Below are positions 9,830-22,382 of a DNA stretch of 64,000 bases, in pieces. The notes below the pieces were generated by a model that was not told where the DNA came from, made no database searches, and saw nothing but the letters and a program-made list of their open reading frames with translations. Made by a program: the position numbers and the translations under genes. How positions within the stretch are numbered: position 1 is the first letter of the stretch; the number at the start of each line of letters is the position of its first letter. Origin of the DNA: Luidia sarsii (taxonomy: Eukaryota > Echinodermata > Asteroidea > Paxillosida > Luidiidae); NCBI GenBank assembly GCA_949987565.1, contig OX465104.1, forward strand, positions 1,169,063-1,233,062, given 5' to 3'.

Positions 9830-12060
9830 GAGAGAGACGGAGAGAGAAGGGGGACAGAGAGACATAGACAGAGCGACAGAGGAAGAGATACACCGACGAC
9901 AGAGAGAGACATAGACAGAGAGACAGAGAAAGAGACACACACGAGACGACACAGAGAGACATAGGCAGAGAGACAGAGGAAAAGACACACACGAGACGAC
10001 AGAGAGAGACATAGACAGAGCGACAGAGGAAGAGACACACGAGACGACAGAGAGAGAGACATAGACAGAGAGACAGAGGAAAAGACACACACGAGACGAC
10101 AGAGAGAGACATAGACAGAGAGACAGAGGAAGAGACACAGAGACGACAGAGAGAGAGACAGACAGAGAGACAGAGGAAGAGACACACACGAGACGTCAGA
10201 GAGAGACATAGACAAAGAGACAGAAGAAGAGACACACACGAGACGACAGAGAGAGACATAGACAGACAGACAGACAGACAGAGGAAGAGACACACACGAG
10301 ACGACAGAGAGAGACATAGACAGACAGACAGACAGACAGAGGAAGAGACACACACGAGACGACAGAGAGAGACATAGTCAGAGAGACAGAGGAAGAGACA
10401 CACACGAGACGACAGAGAGGCATAGACAGACAGAGAGACAGAGGAAGAGACACACACGAGACGACAGAGAGACATAGACAGACAGACAGACAGAGAAAGA
10501 GACACACACACGAGACGACAGAGAGAGACATAGACAGACAGAGAGACAGAGGAAGAGACACACACGAGACGACAGAGAGAGACATAGACAGAGAGACAGA
10601 GGAAGAGACACACACGAGACGACAGAGAGAGACATAGACAGAGAGACAGAGGAAGAGACACACACGAGACGACAGAGAGAGACATAGACAGACAGACAGA
10701 CAGAGGAAGAGACACACACAAGACGACAGAGAGAGACATAGACAGAGAGACAGAGGAAGAGACACACACGAGGCGACAGAAAGAGAGAGACATAGACAGA
10801 GAGACAGAGGGAGAGACAAACACGAGACGACAGAGAGAGACATAGACAGACAGAGAGACAGAGGAAGAGACACACACGAGACGACAGAGAGAGACATAGA
10901 CAGAGAGACAGAGGAAGAGAAACACACGAGACGACAGAGAGGGACATAGACAGAGAGACAGAGGAAGAGACACACACGAGACGACAGGCAGAGACACAGA
11001 CAGAGAGACAGAGGAAGAGACACACACGAGACGACAGAGAGAGACATAGGCAGACAGACAGAGGAAGAGACACACACGAGACGACAGAGAGAGACATAGA
11101 CAGAGAGACAGAGGAAGAGAAACACACGAGACGACAGAGAGGGACATAGACAGAGAGACAGAGGAAGAGACACACACGAGACGACAGGCAGAGACACAGA
11201 CAGAGAGACAGAGGAAGAGACACACACGAGACGACAGAGAGAGACATAGGCAGACAGACAGAGGAAGAGACACACACGAGACGACAGAGAGAGACATAGA
11301 CAGACAGACAGACGGAGGAAGAGACACACACGAGACGACAGAGAGAGACATAGACAGAGAGACAGAGGAAGAGACACACACGAGACGACATAGAGAGACA
11401 TAGACAGACAGACAGACAGAGGAAGAGACACACACGAGACGACAGAGAGGCATAGACAGACAGAGAGACAGAGGAAGAGACACACACGAGACGACAGAGA
11501 GACATAGACAGACAGACAGACAGAGAAAGACACACACACACGAGACGACAGAGAGAGACATAGACAGACAGACAGACAGAGGAAGAGACACACACGAGAC
11601 GACAGAGAGAGACATAGACAGAGAGACAGAGGAAGAGACACACACGAGACGACAGAGAGAGACATAGACAGAGAGACAGAGGAAGAGACACACACGAGAC
11701 GACAGAGAGAGACATAGACAGAGAGACAGAGGAAGAGACACACACGAGACGACAGAGAGAGACATAGACAGAGAGACAGAGGAAGAGACACACACGAGAC
11801 GACAGAGAGAGACATAGACAGAGAGACAGAGGAAGAGACACACACGAGACGACAGAGAGAGACACGGACAGAGAGACAGAGGAAGAGACACACACGAGAC
11901 GACAGAGAGAGAGACATAGACAGACAGACAGAGGAAGAGACACACACGAGACGACAGAGAGAGACATAGACAGAGAGACAGAGGAAGAGACACGCACGAG
12001 ACGACAGAGAGAGACAGACAGAGAGACAGAGGAAGAGACACACACGAGACGACAGACAGA
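9830..12060. repeat. 50-bp minisatellite, about 43 units
   Basis: The unit is about 50 bp: 'gagacacacacgagacgaca', 'gagagagacatagacagaga', 'gacagaggaa'. It repeats with small (CAGA)n indels over more than 2.2 kb. Since 50 is not a multiple of 3 and no reading of the unit contains a minus-strand stop, all three minus frames stay open for 750-824 codons, giving 'SSRVCLFLCLSVYVSL'-type translations. These are not genes. Blocks of several units are duplicated (compare 10900-11060 with 11100-11250), indicating unequal exchange. Confidence 0.95.
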
Positions 12061-12780
12061 GACAGAGGCAGAGAGACAGGGACAAACTAAAAGAGAGATA
12101 CAGAGATGCAGAGACCGTGAGAGACTGGTTGTAAAACAGGGAGACAGAGGCAGTGAGCAGAGACAGGCAGAGAGAGACGTATTCAGAAAGACAGCGAGAC
12201 ACAGAGACAAGGGGTACTGAGAAACAGAGACAGAGGGGACAGAAACAAGGAGGCAGAGAAAAACAGGGAGATAAAGAGAGACAGGCAGATAGGGCAAAGA
12301 GAGAGACAGTGAGAGACAGAGAGAGAAGGAACGAGACAGAGACAGAGAGAGACAGAGAGAGGAACGCAGCGCTAGACAGAGAGAGAGCAAGGCAGAGACA
12401 GAGACAAATACAGACAAAGAGAGGCACATACACAGAGAGACACAGAGAGACGAAACGAGACAGGGATACAGAGAGACAGAGAGAGGCAGAGAGAGGAACA
12501 TAACGAGGTATAGCGAGACATAGAGAGATAGAGAGACACATAGAGAGATAGAGAAACATATAGATAGGAGAGAGATAGAGAGCAAGACAGAGACAGAAAC
12601 AGAGAGAGGCACAGAGAGAGACAGAGAGACAGAGAGAGGCACAGAGAGACGGGGAGACAGAGAGACAACGAGGCAGAGAGACCCCTGAGACAGGGAGATA
12701 AAAAGACAGAGAAGGACACAGAGATACGAAGAGATAGTGAGGATGGAGAGCGAAGGAGAGAGAGAGAGAGAGGATGGATG
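12061..12780. repeat. Degenerate purine-rich CAGA/GAGA tract
   Basis: Continuation of the minisatellite into disordered 'gagacagagagaggcacaga' sequence without a fixed period, ending in (GA)n at about 12770. Confidence 0.9.
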
Positions 12781-13251
12781 CGGAGACAGATGACCTCCCC
12801 GCGGGAATTCAATAAGCCAGTTCGTGTTTTCGCACCGCGTCTGTCTGTCCACAAACGTCCTGCAACATTTTCATTCTCAGTGCTCTCGCCATCGATCGGG
12901 TCGGGGGAAGAAGGATGGCTGTCGTTTGTTTATATAAAAGAGCGCTCTAAACATCGCGCTGAGCTGTGTAATGTGTGGCCCGGTCCCCATGCGGACGGTA
13001 AGAGCCCGTGAAGATCAGAGGATCTGACCTACAAAGACGATAATACACGAGTCAGTGTACTCTCCCTCGGGAGAACTGCTAGCTGCTCGTGAGCTCACGT
13101 CGCTGCTAACTTCACCGCTACGAAGCAGCGAAAATTTTTGGTCGTCTGAGAGCAAAACAGCAAATGTTTAATTAACTTCGGAGATTTCTCGGTGTGAGCA
13201 GCGAAGTTGATAGCACACAATATTGTGCTGTGAACTATTATTGTTATTAAA
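12781..13251. other. Unassigned GC-richer unique sequence
   Basis: A plus-strand frame of 77 codons (12778-13011) is open but shows no recognised motif. No other feature is supported. Confidence 0.35.
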
Positions 13252-13425
13252 GTGATTTACAAAAATGTTGCAAACTGCTTACTGACTAAAATTACCAAAA
13301 TGCAAATTTAAAATTTAGTGGGCCTGACGTTTCGATCCTAGCAGGACCTTTCTCAAAGGCAGAGAAAGGTTGAGAGAGGGCCCGCTAGGATCAAAACGTC
13401 AGGCCCACTAAATTTTAAGATATAG
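13252..13425. mobile_element. Hairpin MITE family M, copy 2
   Basis: The standard flank 'ttgcaaactgcttactgact' is followed by both inverted arms. The loop is short and altered ('gagaaaggttgagaga'). Confidence 0.9.
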
Positions 13426-13589
13426 GCCTATTATTATTAATTATCATTCTGAATTTTCAGAGAATAGTTGTGTTCAAGCTCTGCTATGAAAAAGCGAAGT
13501 ATTTCCTGGCTTAAAATGATCGAAAAACAACAGGACATTGCTCACGGGCAGATTGTGGGACTTGTAAGCTGGTAAGGTAATGGACAGAT

Positions 13590-14409
13590 GGGGTTTGGGT
13601 TTGGGTTTGGGTTTGGGTTTGGGTTTGGGTTTGGGTTTGGGTTTGGGTTTGGGTTTGGGTTTGGGTTTGGGTTTGGGTTTGGGTTTGGGTTTGGGTTTGG
13701 GTTTGGGTTTGGGTTTGGGTTTGGGTTTGGGTTTGGGTTTGGGTTTGGGTTTGGGTTTGGGTTTGGGTTTGGGTTTGGGTTTGGGTTTGGGTTTGGGTTT
13801 GGGTTTGGGTTTGGGCTTTGGGTTTGGGTTGGGGTTTGGGTTTGGGTTTGGGTTTGGGTTTGGGTTTGGGTTTGGGTTTGGGTTTGGGTTTGGGTTTGGG
13901 TTTGGGTTTGGGTTTGGGTTTGGGTTTGGGTTTGGGTTTGGGTTTGGGTTTGGGTTTGGGTTTGGGTTTGGGTTTGGGTTTGGGTTTGGGTTTGGGTTTG
14001 GGTTTGGGTTTGGGTTTGGGTTTGGGTTTGGGTTTGGGTTTGGGTTTGGGTTTGGGTTTGGGTTTGGGTTTGGGTTTGGGTTTGGGTTTGGGTTTGGGTT
14101 TGGGTTTGGGTTTGGGTTTGGGTTTGGGTTTGGGTTTGGGTTTGGGTTTGGGTTTGGGTTTGGGTTTGGGTTTGGGTTTGGGTTTGGGTTTGGGTTTGGG
14201 TTTGGGTTTGGGTTTGGGTTTGGGTTTGGGTTTGGGTTTGGGTTTGGGTTTGTGTTTGTGTTTGTGTTTGGGTTTGGGCTTGGGTTTGTGGTTGGGTTTG
14301 GGTTTGGGTTTGGGTTTGGGTTTGGGTTTGGGTTTGGGTTTGGGTTTGGGTTTGGGTTTGGGTTTGGGTTTGGGTTTGGGTTTGGGTTTGGGTTTGGGTT
14401 CGGGTTTGG
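13590..14409. repeat. (TTTGGG)n hexamer array
   Basis: About 820 bp, roughly 135 copies of TTTGGG on the plus strand, with interruptions near 13815-13835 and 14250-14290 (TTTGTG variants). Minus frames read poly-(QT) or poly-(NP); plus frames poly-(GF), poly-(GL) or poly-(VW). It differs from the usual animal telomere hexamer TTAGGG by one base, and TTAGGG appears once at its edge. Every unit carries a G-triplet, so the plus strand can form G-quadruplexes. Confidence 0.97.
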
Positions 14410-14660
14410 GTTAGGGTTGGGGTTAAGGGTTGGGGTTGAGGTTGAAGGTTGGGGTTGGGGTTGGGGTTGGGGTTGAGGATTGGGGTTGGGGTCAAGGGTT
14501 GGGGTTCAGGTTGAGGTTAAGGGTTGGGGTTGAGGTTGGGGGTTGGTGTTGGGGTTGGGGTTGAGGTTGAGGGTGAGGTTGGGGTTGGGGTAAGGGTTAA
14601 GTCTGGGGTCGAGGTTGAGGTTGGGGTTGAGGTTGAGGTTGAGGTTGGGGTTAAGGCTAG
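14410..14660. repeat. Degenerate GGGGTT / GGTTGA array
   Basis: Irregular 'ggggttggggttgaggttga' sequence contiguous with the TTTGGG array, with occasional 'gttagggtt' and 'ggttaaggg'. It looks like a decayed shoulder of the same array. Confidence 0.9.
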
Positions 14661-15350
14661 ATGGAATTATACAAGGCAAAATGACAGAAAGAGTTTTAGC
14701 TCGGTTTTTGGAGCTGATACTCCATCCTGATAAACAAAAATGATTCACAAGCTTCAACAACTTCAAACAGGAGTACGTTCCTGCTTTTGGATGACAAGAA
14801 ACGAAGCTAGAGGCGGAGCCTAAGCCGGGGATTTGGAGAGAAGTAAACGAGGAGCCTCGGACGGAAAGGAGGGGACAGAACTGGTCTTAACTCGCCTTAA
14901 GCCTGGCCTGTTTGGGACGGCTTATACCGCGTATATGCCGCACGTAACGCCATCACTCGGGATCGGGTTACTCCGTATAGAGCGCGGTGCGTTACGTGCA
15001 GAACCCCACATCGGAAGCCGCAGCTTGACTCGCTAATTCTTCGTCGGCCCAGCCAGGGGGAACAACTCGTACACTAACCAGGCCACGTGCACAGTCGTCT
15101 TTGGTTGTCTAAACCCAAGCGCTACTTCTATACCCGTTTTCAGGTGTTTTCGTTTTGTATTCATCAGTAGCGGAGCTTAACCTCTATGACATTTTCCGGC
15201 GCGAGCTGCAATTGTGGGCTTTTCCGAGAAATTCTTGTCAACGAGGCTTATTCGGGTTAAAAGATCAGACCATTGAAGATTATTTGTGGATTTGTAGGTA
15301 TTGGCAATTCGGGGTATAGGCTATATGAACAGGAGACTGCCTCCTCCCCT
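14661..15350. other. Unassigned unique sequence
   Basis: GC-moderate sequence between two arrays. The 67-codon plus frame at 14833-15036 has no recognised motif. Confidence 0.35.
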
Positions 15351-15439
15351 CCTTGATCTCCTCCTCCTCACGTCTATCTCCATCCTCCATCCTCCTCATC
15401 GTCATCATCCTCACCGTCTTCAACTACCGTCCTCATCGC

Positions 15440-15640
15440 TATCACCATCGCCAGTTCGTCACCATCACCACCATCACCACCACCATCACCACCTTCACCA
15501 CCACCATCACCATCACCATCACCATCACCACCACCATCACCATCACCACCACCACCATCATCACCACCACCACCACCATCACCATCCCCACCATCACCAT
15601 CACCACCACCACCATCACCGCCTCCATCTACACCTCTTCC
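15440..15640. repeat. CACCAT trinucleotide/hexanucleotide array
   Basis: (CACCAT)n and (CAC)n giving poly-His or poly-Thr/Ile frames on plus and poly-Val/Met on minus. It is flanked by CCTCAT-type sequence from about 15350. Confidence 0.95.
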
Positions 15641-15659
15641 ACATCACCCCCCCCCCCAT

Positions 15660-16340
15660 AAAAAAAAAACAATTAAAGATTCCTCAACTCACAGCGAAGC
15701 AATTTAGTCAACTCTTCTCAAGAAAAGCGCCAGTGCAACAAAACCCCAAACTTTGCAACAACCACCCACCAGGTCCAAAAGACCACCGTCCCTCCATCAC
15801 ACCACCCCCTCCCCAGACCACACCCAATCGAAAAGAAGAGATTAAGACCTCCGAAGCCAAATACTAGCCAAGATTTGCGGGTGAATCAGCCACGTCTCGT
15901 CCCACTCCAGCAATTCCATCCAGACTCTAAACTCAAGCTATACAAGATGGGAAGTCAAACCAGGAATGTTGAACCACCGAGAAAAAAAAAGATCAAGTCA
16001 TGACGCACTCGTTCACGCGTAGCGCCTGGCTCATGCAAGAATCGCTTCCACTAGAGAGGACAAAAAATAATTGCCAAGATGCAAAAGAAATATCCCCGAC
16101 TCATCCCTCTGGATTCGTCTTGAGAGAGAGAGAAAAAAAAGTAGGAGAGTGTAAACAACACAGCATGACAAACAATGGAATTGAAGATGTCTGATGCACG
16201 CTGAGTCACTCCAGAATCCAGACTGACAAGAAGAGAGAGAGGAGAGGAGAAATGGGAAGGGAACTGCAAATACGGAATATGACACACACGGTTTGCGTGA
16301 GTCAGTGTTAGCAATAATAAAGTACGGGGCAGTATACAGA
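15660..16340. other. Unassigned sequence
   Basis: Begins with an A-run, then mixed sequence. No gene supported. Confidence 0.35.
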
Positions 16341-16344
16341 CTGG

Positions 16345-17160
16345 CGGACAGGGTTTGGGGTAGGGGGTAGGGGTGAGAGGGGATAGGGGTAGGGGTGGGG
16401 TAGGGCGAGAGGAGATAGGGTTAGGGGGTAGGGGTGAGAGGGGATAGGGGTAGGGGGTAGGGGGTAGGGGTAGGGGTAGGGGTAGGGCGAGAGGGGATGG
16501 GGTAGGGGGTAGGGGTGAGAGGGGATAGGGGTAGGGGGTAGGGGTGAGAGGGGGTAGGGGTAGGGGTGAGAGGGGATAGGGGTAGGGGTGGGGTAGGGCG
16601 AGAGGAGATAGGGGTAGGGGGTAGGGGTGAGAGGGGATAGGGGTAGGGGTGGGGTAGGGCGAGAGGAGATAGGGTTAGGGGGTAGGGGTGAGAGGGGATA
16701 GGGGTAGGGGGTAGGGGGTAGGGGTGGGGTAGGGCGAGAGGAGATAGGGGTAGGGGTAGGGGTGGGGTAGGGCGAGAGGAGATAGGGGTAGGGGGTATAG
16801 GGGTGAGAGGGGATACGGGTAGGGGGTAGGGGTGGGGTGGGGCGAGAGGGGATAGGGGTAGGGGGTAGGGGTGAGAGGGGATAGGGGTAGGGGGTAGGGT
16901 GGGGTGGGCGAGAGGGGATCGTGGTAGGGGTGGGGTGAGAGGGGATAGAGGATAGGGGTATAAGGGTAGGGGTGGGGTGGGGCGAGAGGGGATAGGGGTA
17001 GGGGGTAGGGGGTAGGGTAGGTTGAGGGGGTGGAGTAGGGGTAGGGGCAGGGAATAGGGGGTAGGGGTAGGGGTAGGGGTAGGGGGTAGGGGGTAGGGGT
17101 AGGGGTGGGGGGATAGGGGTAGGGGGTTAGGGTAGGGCGAGAAGGGATGGGAGGAGAGGA
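16345..17160. repeat. G-rich GGGGTA / GAGAGGGGATA minisatellite
   Basis: Composite of 'taggggtagggggtagggg' and 'gtgagaggggatagg' blocks over 0.8 kb, nearly C-free on the plus strand. Runs of four or five G every 6-8 bases make it a strong G-quadruplex candidate. The minus-strand Pro/Leu/Ser frame of 257 codons is compositional. Confidence 0.95.
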
Positions 17161-18440
17161 CAGGGGATCTCGTTTGCCAAATGGCAGATCCCATTAGCGC
17201 TCCTCGACTGATTCAGGCGCGGGACGTGAACGAGGTTGCACTTTTTATGACCAGCACCCAGGGGACGAGGAGACCGTCGGGGAAGATCGGGAGACGGATT
17301 TCTGAGGCCAGGATGGGGCTGGGGTATCCCCACAAAACCCTAAACAACATCATCAACAACACTCACAATACCCAAACAGCAGCAACCTAACAACTACAAA
17401 ATCAACAACTACAACAACAACAACCGTGCAACACCTCAACAACCACAAACAGCATCAACATCAATAGCAGCATCAGCAACATCAACTCCAACCAAACACG
17501 CCATCATCTAGAGCAACATTCAGTTGTTATTTTTCTCCACTTTGGGGGCATTAAGGTCAGTCAGAAACTTACATTGTTTGCTTCACATACAAAAATAGAC
17601 ATTCTGCCTTTGGGAGAGGTCCTGCTGGAATTGAAACGTCACTCACTCATCCACCCACTCACTCACTCATCTCCGTAGTCTCACCGACCGTTGGTGCCTC
17701 TGATGCACGAACCTCCTCCACTCTCCCCTAACCTTGGTCTTCCCTATCAAGTCGTATATGAGGGTGTTGGTCCATTCTCTTACATCATCCAGCCACTGTC
17801 TCCCAGGTCTGCCTCTTGTGTATTGACCCTATGTTAACCCTAGTGTTATGTCCTAGTGTTATGACCTTTGCTGTTGTGTTTTTTGACCTTGTGACATGAC
17901 CAAAGTAGGACAACTTTCTTTCTCTTCACAATGTTAGCTAGAGGATCTAGATGGTCGCAATTTTCTTTCATTTCTTCCCTGACAAATTCATTTGTTCTCT
18001 TCTGCTCTGTTGAAAAGTCAGGCCCTCAAAAAATTTAGACATTTGCAATTTGGTCATTTGAGTCAGAAAGACGTTCTTTGCAACATTTGTGGAAATTGCT
18101 AAAATGAAACAAGCAAAGTAATGCGAATATATAAAGCGACACTCCATAAGAGCGATAAGATAACAAACGGAAAATCAGAGGGAGGTACTGTACATGAAAA
18201 CAAGCAAACAAAACCACCACACGGACAAACAAACACAGTTTGGAACGGATATGCAAACATCACGTAAACACGAGCGAACAAACAAACACGACGAACGAGC
18301 AGACGAACCAGTTCGCGCCAAAAACAAAAACAACTCCAAAACGCGGAAGAACGCGCCACACAAAATTCGTGAACAAAATATGTTTTTAACGTGTAAAAAA
18401 TACAAGAATTGCCATCCATCCGTTAATGTCAACATCCGGA
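17161..18440. other. Mostly unassigned sequence with decayed family M fragments
   Basis: A CAA/CAACAT-rich patch lies at about 17340-17500. Remnants of hairpin family M are seen at 17570-17642 ('ttgggagaggtcctgctgga') and 18016-18093 ('aaaatttagacatttgcaat'). No supported exon. Confidence 0.5.
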
Positions 18441-18449
18441 AAGCTTTCC

Positions 18450-18614
18450 GGAGAGAGGGGAGTGGAGAGAGACGGGAAGGAAGAGATACTGTACCGAGAG
18501 AGTCAGAGAGAGACAGAGACAGGGGAGGGAGGGGAGAGGCTGAGAGAGAGGGAGGGTGACAGAGAGAGGAGAGACGGGGGAGGGGGAGAGACAGAGAGAG
18601 CGAGAGAGAGAGAC

Positions 18615-18655
<41 letters not shown>

Positions 18656-19625
18656 TAGACAGACAGGGACTGAAAGAGACAGAGAGAGGGGAGATGGGAG
18701 GGAGAGAGACAGAGACAGAGATAGGGGATGGGAGAGAGACTGGGAGAGAGGGAGGGTGGCAGAGCGAGGGGAGACGGGGGAGGGAGAGAGACAGAGACAG
18801 AGACAGACAGGGACTGGAAGAGACAGAGAGAGGGGGATGGGAGGGAGAGAGACAGTGACAGAGACAGAGATAGGGGATGGGAGAGAGACTGGGAGAGAGG
18901 GAGGGTGGCAGAGCGAGGGGAGACGGGGGAGGGAGAGAGACAGAGACAGAGACAGACAGGGACTGGAAGAGACAGAGAGAGGGGGATGGGAGGGAGAGAG
19001 ACAGTGACAGAGACAGAGATAGGGGATGGGAGAGAGACTGGGAGAGAGGGAGGGTGGCAGAGCGAGGGGAGACGGGGGAGGGAGAGAGACAGAGACAGAT
19101 ACAGAGACAGACAGATACAGAGAAAAGGGATCGAGATGGAAGGGAGGAAGAGAGAGACAGAGGGAGATGAGAGAGACAGCGAGAGGGGAAGGGGAGATGG
19201 AAGGGAAGACAACTTGAAACAGAGAGATGGAGAGACACAGAAAGAGAGGGGAAGAGGGAGGGAGAGACAGTGAGAGAGGGGGAGAGAGACTGACAGACAG
19301 AGAGGGAGAGACACAGACAGAGAGGGGGAGAGGGAGAGAGAGAGAGTGAGAGACGGGGGAGAGAGACTGACAGACACAGAGGGAGAGACACAGACAGAGA
19401 GGGGAGAGGGAGGGAGAGACAGTGAGAGAGGGCGAGAGAGACTGACAGACAGAGAGGGAGAGACAGAGACAGAGGGGGAGGGAGGGAGAGACAGTGAGAG
19501 AGGGCGAGAGAGACTGACAGACAGACAGGGAGAGACAGAGACAGAGGGGGGGAGGGAGAGACAGTGAGAGAGGGCGAGAGAGACTGACAGACTGAGAAGG
19601 AGAGACAGAGACAGAGAGGGGAAGA
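18450..19625. repeat. Purine-rich minisatellite with a 149-bp higher-order unit
   Basis: The phrase 'ataggggatgggagagagac' recurs at 18721, 18870 and 19019, a period of 149 bp, with nearly identical intervening sequence. A second degenerate unit of about 75-85 bp, marked by 'gagagagactgacagacaga', fills 19260-19610. Six-frame translations are open by composition only. Confidence 0.95.
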
Positions 19626-20085
19626 GCCAAATATAATCGTCTATCGGTCTCGCAGATCAAAACATCCGGCTGGGGTGAACAAAATATCAAAAAAAAAATG
19701 AGCCAACAAAAAGAGAGAAAGTAAGAAAAGTGACGCATTGTGCGTAGTTCCTGATGCCTATTTCTGGACCAATTAGCGCTGCTTTTCTCTGCGACTGCCT
19801 GCACAGATGTTGTGGGTGACATTCAATCCCTTTACCCGCGCGCTCTTGGGGAAAGGCAAGACGAGATTTCGTGCCGTCATTCAATTGAATCCAAACACTT
19901 TGGCTTCTTAGGGGGGGGTTTAAGGAGGGGGATTGGGAATATTTTTCACGTCGAAGACACCGTCATCATCAGACTATCTCCCCGTGATGTAATCGTAAGA
20001 CCCTACATATTTTGACGATTTTCATTTTGGACGATTTGCTGGTTTGGTCGTTAAACAACGGCCCCATGTTTACAGAGCTGCTTAA
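19626..20085. other. Unassigned sequence
   Basis: No supported feature before the TTAA at 20082-20085 that bounds the next MITE. Confidence 0.35.
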
Positions 20086-20453
20086 AGCCCCTACACAACA
20101 TTGGTAAGATCGAAAAACAGAAATGTTCACAGATTTACATGAAACTTATACATTTTCAAGATGGTTATAGTAGAAACCTCTCCCTGAAATATTTCTGCCT
20201 AAAATGTTGTATTTCGGGAGAAATGAGTAAAAGAAATAGTTTACGTCTCACCGAGATCTTAACTATTTTTTCGGAACAGTACGGCGTTGAATGCTGCATT
20301 TTCGCGAAACACATGAAGCGGTTTTCACGATTTTCTCGAGACTCGGTTGGCGGATTGACCTGAAATTTTCACAGGTGTGCTATTTCGTGCATATGTTGGA
20401 TCAGACAACGTATGGATGCTATTCTTTGACCTCCACCAATGTTGTGTTGGGGC
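20086..20453 (+). mobile_element. MITE type B, copy B0
   Basis: Preceded by TTAA (20082-20085). It starts 'agcccctacacaacattggt' and ends 'ccaatgttgtgttggggc' followed by TTAC. The interior 'gatggttatagtagaaacct' is shared with the copies at 4.95, 24.5 and 31.3 kb. Confidence 0.88.
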
Positions 20454-20774
20454 TTACGCACCAAAATTTTGCTTAAGCAGAACATGTCATGATTCATAGG
20501 ACCTGCCCGCCAACACAAACTACACCAATGTGTCAGGCTAAGTACTGAAGAGCGGAATACACGTCAGAAGCAATTGACATCACAGCGAAGTGAGGTTTCT
20601 AATCCTGTTTACACAAGGAAGACTTTTCTTGCTGAGCAGATTTTCACGCTTAAGCGGTTCTGTGGAAGTGGGCCCTGATTCCATAGGACAAGGCTTATCA
20701 TGCTTAAAAGCATATTTGGGTGGTTAAAACTCCGAGAAATTTACCTCTTTTGGGAACATGAATGTGCTAAGTGG

Positions 20775-20890
20775 AAGGTTTGCGGTGACACCATGTATTA
20801 GCACTTCTCTTTCAAGAAGGAGTGTGGTTCTGAAAAGACTCAACGTTTCGGGTAGTGTGTACTCTGCCCGTCGTCAGGAGACACGAATGT
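20775..20890 (+). repeat. Dispersed repeat family T, single copy
   Basis: Contains 'ggtttgcggtgacaccatgt', 'gtgtggttctgaaaag' and 'ctctgcccgtcgtcagga', the same order as the cluster at 54.45-54.86 kb and the copy at 57.8 kb. Probably a transposon fragment. Confidence 0.7.
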
Positions 20891-21176
20891 GCTACTTGAA
20901 GACCACATTTTAAAGGGACGGCCAAGGGAATATTCCTATATAAATGTTCCTACAAAACTTAGCAACAATTTGCAAAAGAAAAGACCTAACTTAGGATTGA
21001 AGAATCTTCCTAAGTTAGCAACGATTTTAGTCCAAAGATAGAAATGGATACTTCATAGATATTATTGTTTTATGAAAAATAGGAAGTTAGGAATGTTCCT
21101 ATTGTTAGGATTGTTTTCTGGAATTAGGACTAAAAATAGAATATTCCTTACGTTTTTTAAATAGACCCCAGATTTG
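20891..21176. other. Unassigned AT-rich sequence
   Basis: Contains several short related phrases around 'aaacttagcaac' and 'ttcctaagttagcaac', suggesting a decayed inverted repeat, but no boundaries could be set. Confidence 0.35.
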
Positions 21177-21640
<464 letters not shown>

Positions 21641-22059
21641 GACTGCTCAGTTCTGTCGCACTGGTCACCTTTAAGAAAAGGCGCGCAGACGGTTGGTGCG
21701 TTCGAGTTACACGCTGCTCGGTCCGGATTGAGTGCGCGTACAGTATAAACCTCGTGGGTTTGCACTGTGGAGCTCATGGGCATTAATTCCCCATTGGCAT
21801 GCACGTCGACTCGCATGGCAGCCATTGCGTATTCATGTATACGGCCATGCTACCCGGTGGAGTGTACTGATTACAGGCGCCAGCGTGCGTGCATAGAAAT
21901 GGCTCTCTGCACATCGATAAAGCAGCACAAAGCGTACACACGCAGCCGAATTGATCCTTGATACAAGGATGAATATCTTGTTCGAGGCTAAGTTCAGTTT
22001 TCGTATTTTTCTCCTAAAGGGTATCATCTTTGGGGGTTTTTTTTTCCAAAGAAATATGT

Positions 22060-22170
22060 CAACACGTTGCAAACTGGTTAATGACTATAGAATAACCAAA
22101 ATGCAAATCTCATGGAATTAGGAGGGCCTGACGATTCGATCCGACTTAAGGAACCTTGCTTTGAGAAATT
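22060..22170. mobile_element. Hairpin MITE family M, copy 5 (diverged)
   Basis: Flank 'gttgcaaactggttaatgac' and one arm 'gggcctgacgattcgatcc' are recognisable; the second arm is decayed. Confidence 0.75.
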
Positions 22171-22382
22171 GTCCGGCTTTGGATTGCCGGCCTATAGCGG
22201 TCGTTAAAGTCAGCCAACTGCCGGGTTTATTTGTCTGTCAAAATGAAGGCGAATCGTCTTGCCATTTGCCGAAAGACTCTGCCCAATACATTGTAAAAGG
22301 TATACGGTATGACCTATAACAGTTACTGTGCGATCATATTAAGTTAACGCTGAGGGAAATTGGAAATGTGTGGAGTGATAAT

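Noticed and set aside
9771..12852. Overlapping minus-strand open frames of 756, 787 and 824 codons
   Set aside because: They translate the stop-free 50-bp minisatellite in three frames; composition is Cys/Leu/Ser/Val repeats and no domain is present.
13590..14409. Chromosome end or true telomere
   Set aside because: Repeat is TTTGGG and not TTAGGG, and unique sequence and a gene continue on both sides for tens of kilobases.
13542..14495. Open frames of 280-317 codons rich in Gln-Thr, Asn-Pro or Gly-Phe
   Set aside because: Direct translation of the TTTGGG hexamer array on both strands.
18175..19822. Minus frames of 320-439 codons rich in Ser, Leu and Pro
   Set aside because: Complement of a purine minisatellite; compositional openness.
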